This document shows, piece after piece, positions 58,036 through 64,000 of a DNA stretch of 64,000 nt (the first letter of the stretch is position 1; each line of letters opens with the position of its first letter). Source of the DNA: an uncultured Collinsella sp. (GTDB lineage Bacteria > Actinomycetota > Coriobacteriia > Coriobacteriales > Coriobacteriaceae); NCBI GenBank assembly GCA_934654585.1, contig CAKUGF010000010.1:4685-68684 (forward strand), given 5' to 3'. The notes beneath the pieces were generated by a model, which saw only the letters and a program-made list of their open reading frames with translations, was not told the origin of the DNA and did not search any database. The translations under genes were made by a program, and so were the position numbers.

Positions 58036-60396
58036 ATGGATGCCGCAGCCCGTACCGCCCATGATTCCACCCTCCAGCCGTTCTCGGAGATGGAGCACTA
58101 TAAGCATGCCGATGAGCTGCCGCCCGAGATTATGGCGGATAGCTACGACAAGCTGGAGCGCCTGTGCCTCAAATATATGAATGAGGACGACTTCTCCAAG
58201 GTGGAGCAGGCCTACTGCTTTGCCGCCGAGAAGCACTGCAATCAAAAGCGCCGCTCGGGCGAGATGTACATCAACCATCCCGTCGAGGTAGCCATCATTC
58301 TGGCCGACCTCAAGATGGACTGCGATGTGGTGTGCGCCGCGCTGCTGCACGATACCGTCGAGGATACCGAGACCTCGCTTGCCGATGTCTCGGGCCTGTT
58401 TGGCGATACGGTGGCCGAGCTTGTCGATGGCGTGACCAAGCTCACCAACATCGAAGTCGATAGCATGGACGAGAAGCAGGCGCTCACGCTGCGCAAGATG
58501 TTCCTCGCCATGTCCAAGGACATTCGCGTCATCATCGTCAAGCTCGCCGACCGTCTGCACAACATGCGTACGCTGGCCGCTCTTCGTGAGGACCGTCGCC
58601 TGTTTAAGGCCCGCGAGACCATGGACGTGTATGCGCCCCTGGCCGACCGTTTGGGCATGAGCTCTATTAAGTGGGAGCTCGAGGACCTGTCCTTCTTCTA
58701 CCTGGAACCCGACGCCTACCAGCGCATCGCCCGCATGGTGGCAGAGTCGCGCGAGGTTCGCGAGCGCTACCTTGCCGAGACCATCAAGACGCTCACTGAC
58801 GAACTCAACCGCATTGGCCTGGAGGACTTCCAAATCAACGGCCGCTCCAAGCACTATTGGTCCATCTACCAAAAGATGAAGCGCAAGGGCAAAGAGTTCT
58901 CCGAGATCTACGACCTGGTGGCGCTGCGCGTCATCACCCATTCGGTGCGCGATTGCTACTCCACGCTCGGCGCGGTGCATACGCTGTGGCACCCCATGCC
59001 CGGTCGCTTTAAAGACTATATCGCCATGCCCAAGGTCAATAACTACCAGTCGCTCCATACGACGGTTATCGGCCCTACGGCCCGCCCTCTCGAGATTCAG
59101 ATTCGTACCTACGAGATGCACGAGCAGGCCGAATACGGCATTGCCGCTCACTGGCTGTATAAGAAGTCGGGCGGATCGTCTGCCTCCAAGACCAATGACG
59201 CCCAACGCCTGGACGACCAGATTAACTGGCTCAAGCATTCACTCGATTGGGCGGCGTCCGACGAGATCACCGACGCCAAGGAGTACCTGCATTCGCTGAA
59301 AGTCGACCTATTCGACCAGGAGATCTTTGTCTTTACGCCCAAGGGCGAGGTCATGGCGCTTCGTGCCGGCTCCACCCCGCTCGACTTTGCCTATGCTGTC
59401 CACACCGAGGTCGGCAACCACTGCGTCGGTGCCAAGATCAACGGTGCGGTGGCGCCGCTCACGCATGAGATAAAGACGGGTGACCGCGTCGAGATCCTGA
59501 CCAACAAGAGCTCAAAGCCGTCGCGCGACTGGCTCAAGATCGTCAAGACCCCTTCGGCCAAGTCCAAGATCCGTCGCTACTTTGCCGCCGCGACCAAGGA
59601 CGACGATGCCGCTGCCGGTCGCGATATGCTGGCTAAGGACCTGCGCAAGCGCGGGTACGGCATCTCTACGCCGCGCTCCACGCGCGCACTTAACGCTGTG
59701 GCAGGGCAGCTGAACTTCAAGCAGCTCGAGGACCTGTTTGCCGCCGTGGGCGCCGGCAAGGTTGCCCCGCGCGCCGTGGGTAACAAAGTCGAGCAGATTT
59801 TGGACCCCAAGCCCGAGGAGCAGCTCACCAAGGCTGAGGCTATCGCCGAGGTCGTGAAGCAGCCTGCCCGTGGCTCCAACCGCAAGCCGCAAAAGCGCGG
59901 CAAGAGCGCCAGCAACGGCATCATCGTCAAGGGCGAGAGCAACAGCGGCCTGCTGGTGCGTCTGGCGCATTGCTGCAATCCCGTGACGGGTGACGATATC
60001 GTCGGCTTCATCACGCGCGGTCGTGGTGTCTCGGTGCACCGTGCCAACTGCCCCAACGTCAAGGGTCTTATGGAACATCCCGAGCGCATGATCGACGTGG
60101 AGTGGGACGGCGCCGCCGACACCCTCTTCCAGGTCGAGATCGTGGTCGAGTGCCTGGACCGCATGGGCTTGCTCAAGGACGTCACCATCGCCATCGGCGA
60201 TGCGGGCGGCAACATCCTTTCGGCTGCTACGTCGACCAATCGCGAGGGCATCGCAACGCTGCGCTTCATGGTCGAGATTTCGGACGCGAGTGGCCTGGAT
60301 CCGCTGCTGTCCTCTATCAGCAGCGTTGACTCGGTCTACGACGCCCGCCGCCTCATGCCCGGCGAGGGCGGAGCGCAACTCAAGCGCCGCGTGTAG
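58036..60396 (+). CDS. rel: Bifunctional (p)ppGpp synthetase/hydrolase
   Basis: 786-aa RelA/SpoT protein. The hydrolase HD domain has INHPVEVA and LLHDTVED (His105, Asp106). The synthetase shows GRSKHYWSIYQKM, EIYDLVALRVI and NYQSLHTTVIGP. A TGS domain starts at VFTPKGEVMALRAG and a C-terminal ACT domain ends the protein, after a zinc-finger-like HCCNPV segment. With both catalytic motifs intact it should make and degrade the stringent alarmone. It is 15 bp downstream of the RecJ fusion gene and has GGGGAAGGGGA upstream of its ATG; a terminator follows. Confidence 0.95.
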   Translation: MDAAARTAHDSTLQPFSEMEHYKHADELPPEIMADSYDKLERLCLKYMNEDDFSKVEQAYCFAAEKHCNQKRRSGEMYINHPVEVAIILADLKMDCDVVCAALLHDTVEDTETSLADVSGLFGDTVAELVDGVTKLTNIEVDSMDEKQALTLRKMFLAMSKDIRVIIVKLADRLHNMRTLAALREDRRLFKARETMDVYAPLADRLGMSSIKWELEDLSFFYLEPDAYQRIARMVAESREVRERYLAETIKTLTDELNRIGLEDFQINGRSKHYWSIYQKMKRKGKEFSEIYDLVALRVITHSVRDCYSTLGAVHTLWHPMPGRFKDYIAMPKVNNYQSLHTTVIGPTARPLEIQIRTYEMHEQAEYGIAAHWLYKKSGGSSASKTNDAQRLDDQINWLKHSLDWAASDEITDAKEYLHSLKVDLFDQEIFVFTPKGEVMALRAGSTPLDFAYAVHTEVGNHCVGAKINGAVAPLTHEIKTGDRVEILTNKSSKPSRDWLKIVKTPSAKSKIRRYFAAATKDDDAAAGRDMLAKDLRKRGYGISTPRSTRALNAVAGQLNFKQLEDLFAAVGAGKVAPRAVGNKVEQILDPKPEEQLTKAEAIAEVVKQPARGSNRKPQKRGKSASNGIIVKGESNSGLLVRLAHCCNPVTGDDIVGFITRGRGVSVHRANCPNVKGLMEHPERMIDVEWDGAADTLFQVEIVVECLDRMGLLKDVTIAIGDAGGNILSAATSTNREGIATLRFMVEISDASGLDPLLSSISSVDSVYDARRLMPGEGGAQLKRRV

Positions 60397-60430
60397 GTGC
60401 GAGAGTCTCGCAGCATCATAGATATTTGGT

Positions 60431-60464
60431 TACGTCGAGGCATCGTTTGGTGCCTCGACGTATT
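60431..60464 (+). terminator. Terminator after rel
   Basis: A perfect 12-bp stem (60431-60442 with 60451-60462) has an 8-nt loop, followed by TTT, 34 bp after the rel stop. Confidence 0.8.
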
Positions 60465-60482
60465 TAGAAGGAGAGCATACGT

Positions 60483-61166
60483 ATGGACGATATGACTTTG
60501 GACCTGACACCTCGGGGAGCGGCTTCGATTGAGACGCTGGTCAACGGTCCGATTCAGACCAACAGTTACGCCGTGATTTCGAATGACGAGTGCTTAATCG
60601 TCGATCCTGCCTGGGAAGGCGAACGCCTGGTGGAACATTTTCGCACCGCGCATCCCGAGGTGCGCGTACTCGGCTCTGTCTGCACGCACGGTCATGCCGA
60701 CCATGTTGGCGGTGTTGCTGGGGTGCGGGCTGCCGTCGGCGAAGGCTGTCTGTATGAACTGTGCGCCAAGGACGTAGCGGTACCTCGTGCAAATATCGAG
60801 GAGCAACGCGCCATGTGGGGCATCGAGACGCCCGATCCGGGTGAGCCGACCCGCCTGCTCGCCGAGGGCGATACGATTGAGGTGGGCGACATCTGCCTGC
60901 AGGTGATCGAGACGCCGGGGCATACGCCGGGCGGCATCGTTCTGTTCGCCGCGACCGAGCAGGGGAACATCGCCTTCGTGGGCGACACGCTTTTCCCGGG
61001 CAGCCATGGTCGTACCGATCTATCCGGCGGTGACGAGGCGGCGATTATGCGCTCGCTCTCCAAACTTGCCAAGATGCTTCCGCCCGATACCGTTTGCCTG
61101 ACGGGCCATGGCGATTCGACCACGATGGCGCGCGAGCTCATGCAGAACCCGTTTATGCAGATGTAG
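60483..61166 (+). CDS. MBL-fold metallo-hydrolase (glyoxalase II-like)
   Basis: 227-aa metallo-beta-lactamase-fold hydrolase. The metal motif is THGHADHVGG (about residues 63-72), with further ligands in GHTPGG, FVGDTLFPGSHGR and LTGHGDST. The family includes YcbL-type glyoxalase II enzymes that hydrolyse thioesters such as S-lactoyl-glutathione analogues. Substrate is uncertain. ATG with AAGGAGAG upstream; separated from rel by a terminator. Confidence 0.85.
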   Translation: MDDMTLDLTPRGAASIETLVNGPIQTNSYAVISNDECLIVDPAWEGERLVEHFRTAHPEVRVLGSVCTHGHADHVGGVAGVRAAVGEGCLYELCAKDVAVPRANIEEQRAMWGIETPDPGEPTRLLAEGDTIEVGDICLQVIETPGHTPGGIVLFAATEQGNIAFVGDTLFPGSHGRTDLSGGDEAAIMRSLSKLAKMLPPDTVCLTGHGDSTTMARELMQNPFMQM

Positions 61167-61292
61167 CTTCGGAGCTGGCTTTCGAATCACGAAGACCGCT
61201 CAATCGTCAAGTTATTTTCCCCAACGGGTCGATTCTGTAGGGCAAACGGTCAAAAAATGTCCGATCAGACGATATTCGTGAACAAACGAACG

Positions 61293-61320
61293 TTAATGCT
61301 CCGGTATGCCGTGGTAAAAT
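61293..61320 (+). promoter_or_regulatory. Candidate fba promoter
   Basis: TTAATG (61293-61298) and TAAAAT (61315-61320) are separated by 16 bp, 40 bp before the aldolase start. TGCTCCG/CGGAGCA arms (61297-61303 with 61336-61342) flank the start region. Moderate match only. Confidence 0.35.
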
Positions 61321-61360
61321 CACAGGCGTTATCGGAGCAACCTTACAGGAGGTTTCTTTT

Positions 61361-62227
61361 ATGCTCGTCAACGCAGCAGACATGCTCAAGAAGGCCGAGG
61401 CCGGCAAGTACGCTCTCGGTGCCTTCAACACCAACAACCTCGAGTGGACCCTGGCTATTCTCCAGGCCGCCGAGGAGGCCAAGTCTCCGCTGATCCTTCA
61501 GTGCACCGCTGGTGCCGCTAAGTGGATGGGCGGTTTCAAGGTCTGCGCCGACATGGTTAAGGCTGCCGTCGAGGCTACGGGCGTTACCGTTCCCGTTGCC
61601 CTTCACCTCGATCACGGTTCTTACGAGGACTGCTTCAAGTGCATCGAGGCCGGCTTTACGTCCATCATGTATGACGGCTCTCACGAGGAGACCTTCCAGC
61701 TCAACCTCGACCGCACCAAGGAGCTCGTTGAGCTTGCCCACTCCAAGGGCATGTCCATCGAGGCCGAGGTCGGCGGCATCGGCGGCACCGAGGACGGCGT
61801 GACCTCCAACGGCGAGCTCGCTGACCCCGCTGAGTGCAAGCAGATTGCCGACCTGGGCGTTGACTTCCTCGCCTGCGGCATCGGCAACATCCACGGCGTG
61901 TATCCCGCCGACTGGGCCGGCCTTTCCTTCGAGCGTCTTGGCGAGATCAAGGCTCAGACCGGCGACCTGCCCCTCGTTCTGCACGGTGGCACCGGCATCC
62001 CCGAGGATCAGATCAAGAAGGCCATCTCCCTGGGCATCTCCAAGATCAACGTCAACACCGACCTGCAGCTCGTCTTCGCCAAGGGCGTTCGCGAGTACAT
62101 CGAGGCTGGCAAGGATCAGCAGGGCAAGGGCTTCGACCCCCGCAAGCTCCTCAAGCCTGGTCGCGACAACATCGTTGCCCGCACCAAGGAGCTCATGGAG
62201 GAGTTTGGCTCCGTCAACAAGGCGTAA
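61361..62227 (+). CDS. fba: Class II fructose-bisphosphate aldolase
   Basis: 288-aa zinc-dependent aldolase. Motifs: GAFNTNNLEW, the metal-binding HLDHGS (about residues 83-88), EAEVGGIGG, IGNIHG, VLHGGTGIP and the phosphate-binding KINVNTD. It cleaves fructose-1,6-bisphosphate to triose phosphates in glycolysis. GatY/KbaY tagatose-bisphosphate aldolases are close relatives and cannot be excluded, but monocistronic context and codon use dominated by GCC/GCT, AAG and CTC, typical of highly expressed genes, favour a housekeeping role. ATG with ACAGGAGG upstream. Confidence 0.92.
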   Translation: MLVNAADMLKKAEAGKYALGAFNTNNLEWTLAILQAAEEAKSPLILQCTAGAAKWMGGFKVCADMVKAAVEATGVTVPVALHLDHGSYEDCFKCIEAGFTSIMYDGSHEETFQLNLDRTKELVELAHSKGMSIEAEVGGIGGTEDGVTSNGELADPAECKQIADLGVDFLACGIGNIHGVYPADWAGLSFERLGEIKAQTGDLPLVLHGGTGIPEDQIKKAISLGISKINVNTDLQLVFAKGVREYIEAGKDQQGKGFDPRKLLKPGRDNIVARTKELMEEFGSVNKA

Positions 62228-62249
62228 GTAGCGGTTTAACTTTTCCGCC

Positions 62250-62342
62250 GGAGGCCCCGTTCGCCCTACGCTTTTCCCTTGCGCTCACCTGGCTTTGCCA
62301 GAAGTCGCGCAATGGGAAAAGCTCCGGGCGAACGGGGCCTCC
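62250..62342 (+). terminator. Long branched hairpin after fba
   Basis: A 93-nt structure has a perfect 17-bp outer stem (62250-62266 with 62326-62342), a 3-nt internal loop, a perfect 9-bp second stem (62270-62278 with 62314-62322), GCGC pairing (62281-62284 with 62307-62310) and an inner CTGGC-TTT-GCCAG hairpin. TTTGTT follows. It is far longer than a standard terminator. Confidence 0.75.
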
Positions 62343-62419
62343 TTTGTTAACTCGCTACAGGGTTACGGGGCTGAGATAATTTAATAGCTACCGTTTATCG
62401 GTGTTTGGGGGCTCCTTGG

Positions 62420-62448
62420 TTGGGGCTTTGTTTTTGTGTCGGTACAAT
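62420..62448 (+). promoter_or_regulatory. Candidate promoter of the transglutaminase-like gene
   Basis: TTGGGG (62420-62425) and TACAAT (62443-62448) have the ideal 17-bp spacing, 34 bp before the predicted start. Confidence 0.5.
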
Positions 62449-62481
62449 GGGTTCAGTTTGTCGTTTGATGTGGGAGTGGTT

Positions 62482-63915
62482 ATGGCTGTTGTTGATGTGT
62501 TGCCTGCTGACGGGAAGGTTGTTGACGAGGGGCCTGTTGGGTGCTCTGTTGATGTTTGTTGCGATGATTTTCGTCATCTTGATATTGGGCTGCCGCCTGA
62601 GATTCTTCGTCTTAAGGATGCCGGATATTTGACGCAGGCTGTTGCGGCTTGTGACCGTCTTTTGGAGCAGAATCCTGAGCCCTCTCTTGCTGCCTGTATT
62701 CGTGCCGAACGGTATCGCATGCTTGAGACGCCGTTTCATTTTTCGGTGTCGAGCGATCGAGCTATTGCGATGATTCGCGAGGAGTGGCCTGAGTTTACCG
62801 AGGGGCAGTTTGACGATCTGATCGATCGCAAGCGTATTGACTGGCGCTTTATCGATGGCGAACTGTTTGTTCTCGACAACTTCCTCGATTCGCTTCGCGT
62901 GTATCCCAAAGAGGTTCCCGGTATGCGCCCCGATTCTATGGACGGAATTGCGTTGCGCAACCAAATGCTCAAGGAGATGGAGTCGCAGAGCGGACTGGCT
63001 CGTGTCATCACGCTTAAGGCGTCCGTGTCTGTCCCCGGCGCTCTGGAGGGGGAGACGGTTCGCGCTTGGCTTCCCGTTGCTGCCGCTTGTCGTCAGCAGT
63101 CTCAGATCGAGGTTCTTGATATGACGCCGGAGGGCACCGTTGCTCCCGAAGACGCCTCGGCTCGTACTGCCTCGTGGACGTCTTCGACCGAGCGCTCGTT
63201 CTCGGTGACCTATCGCTATCACATCGATGCGGCCTATTGCGATGTCTATGGGGGCGCGCTTCCGGTGCATCCGTGCATGGATGCGCCGCTGCCCGAGGAC
63301 ACTTCCGAGGACCGTCCGCACATTGCATTCACGCCGTATCTGCAACAGCTGACGGCCAGCGTTATTGACGGGCTCGAGGATCCGCTCGATCGCGCTCGCG
63401 CAATCTACGATTATCTGACGCAGCATATCGACTATCGTTATCAGCCGCCGTACCTGCTTTTGGGCTCCATTGCCGATGACTGTGCGCATTCGCTCCGCGG
63501 CGATTGCGGCGTTATGGCACTCACGTTTATCACCATGTGTCGAATTGCGGGCGTGCCCGCCCGTTGGCAGAGCGGCCTGTATGTTGCGCCCGATTCGGTG
63601 GGACCGCATGATTGGGCAGAGTTCTATACCCCGCAGACCGGTTGGCTCAATGCCGATGTGTCATTTGGATCTTCTGCCCGCAGGATGGGGGAGGAGTGGC
63701 GTCGCCAGCACTACTTTGGCAATCTCGATCCGTGGCGTATGGTTGCCAACAGTCGATTCCAGGCTGAGTTCGAACCCGCTTTCGACGGCATGCGCGAGGA
63801 TCCCTATGACAATCAGATGGGCGAGGCCTCGGTCGACGGACGCGGGTGCCGCCAGCGCGAGATGCTCCGTTCAGTCGAACTCATCGAAATGCTCGAAGTT
63901 CCATTTTCGGACTAA
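62482..63915 (+). CDS. Transglutaminase-like domain protein
   Basis: 477-aa cytoplasmic protein with a C-terminal transglutaminase-like (papain-fold) domain. The catalytic triad is visible: Cys in LRGDCGVMA, His in GPHDWAEFY and Asp in WLNADVSFG. Upstream, about residues 170-330, is a beta-rich domain with the VRAWLPVA segment often found in this family. The first 90 residues are unusual and helical. Such bacterial proteins are usually proteases or peptidases rather than cross-linkers. Start set at ATG 62482 (GTGGGAG upstream); a frame back to 62401 would cross the promoter. The 5' third uses noticeably more T-ending codons than its neighbours. Confidence 0.78.
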   Translation: MAVVDVLPADGKVVDEGPVGCSVDVCCDDFRHLDIGLPPEILRLKDAGYLTQAVAACDRLLEQNPEPSLAACIRAERYRMLETPFHFSVSSDRAIAMIREEWPEFTEGQFDDLIDRKRIDWRFIDGELFVLDNFLDSLRVYPKEVPGMRPDSMDGIALRNQMLKEMESQSGLARVITLKASVSVPGALEGETVRAWLPVAAACRQQSQIEVLDMTPEGTVAPEDASARTASWTSSTERSFSVTYRYHIDAAYCDVYGGALPVHPCMDAPLPEDTSEDRPHIAFTPYLQQLTASVIDGLEDPLDRARAIYDYLTQHIDYRYQPPYLLLGSIADDCAHSLRGDCGVMALTFITMCRIAGVPARWQSGLYVAPDSVGPHDWAEFYTPQTGWLNADVSFGSSARRMGEEWRRQHYFGNLDPWRMVANSRFQAEFEPAFDGMREDPYDNQMGEASVDGRGCRQREMLRSVELIEMLEVPFSD

Positions 63916-63954
63916 TCAACAGAAAGCTGTGATAAACTAACTCACGCATTACGT

Positions 63955-64000
63955 GCCCGAGTGGCGGAATTGGCAGACGCAGTGGACTCAAAATCCACCG
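63955..64000 (+). tRNA. tRNA-Leu (CAA), 3' end outside window
   Basis: The sequence shows the leucine tRNA acceptor start GCCCGAG, the D-arm with GGAATTGGCAGAC and an anticodon stem GTGGA/TCCAC around loop CTCAAAA. Positions 34-36 read CAA, decoding UUG. The variable arm, T-arm and 3' acceptor strand lie beyond the window. Confidence 0.9.

Overview
The window is dense, GC-rich bacterial DNA with short intergenic gaps and GGAGG-type ribosome binding sites. The gene content (single-chain PurL, ferredoxin-fused EtfA, indolepyruvate:ferredoxin oxidoreductase, a RecJ-helicase fusion, LAQTG-type surface anchor, Tat-like lipoprotein leaders) fits an anaerobic Actinobacterium of the class Coriobacteriia, most likely Collinsella or a close relative. 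This assignment is an inference from content, not from a search.

Layout. 1-11 kb: a metallophosphoesterase, a coiled-coil DUF2130 protein, a Ski2/Mtr4-like helicase (DUF3516 type), a TrmB-like methyltransferase, a Trm9-like methyltransferase, an XRE regulator with a DUF4097 envelope protein, and an Elp3 radical SAM/GNAT protein followed directly by a spermidine-synthase-like protein. 12-17.7 kb: a compact minus-strand operon of a TerB_N/TerB_C protein, a BrxD-like (DUF2791) P-loop ATPase and an Lhr/BrxHI-like helicase. It lacks pglX and pglZ and is the best candidate for an under-described DNA-processing or defence system. 17.8-21.9 kb: a DUF554 membrane protein and a five-gene minus-strand operon of exported proteins, including a small LAQTG-anchored protein and a WxL-like protein.

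22-35 kb is energy and transport metabolism: an FAD-dependent 2-hydroxyacid dehydrogenase with EtfB and ferredoxin-EtfA (resembling the electron-confurcating lactate dehydrogenase of Acetobacterium), an HD-domain hydrolase, an AzlCD exporter, a 2-keto-3-deoxygluconate permease, a membrane diguanylate cyclase, an iorA-iorB-paaK operon for aryl-pyruvate oxidation, and an EamA transporter. 35-49.9 kb: purL, a CPA2 antiporter, an SDR dehydrogenase, homoserine dehydrogenase, and a complete branched-chain amino acid ABC importer with two tandem paralogous binding proteins (livK-livK-livH-livM-livG-livF).

50-51.7 kb is a degraded spot holding an IS110-family transposase remnant beside a short membrane-protein gene and a PadR/DUF1700 pair with a clear promoter-operator. 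52-64 kb: cutC, a DUF4931 GalT/HIT-like protein, a BASS-family transporter, a 1095-aa RecJ-helicase fusion preceded by a short upstream reading frame, a bifunctional Rel, an MBL hydrolase, class II aldolase, a transglutaminase-like protein and the 5' part of tRNA-Leu(CAA).

Non-coding structure is unusually rich. There is a 123-bp element with 24/25-bp terminal inverted repeats, a strictly 62-bp-periodic array of three 50-bp palindromic units, several hairpins whose loops share GGGAC(AGG), and a 93-nt branched hairpin after the aldolase gene.
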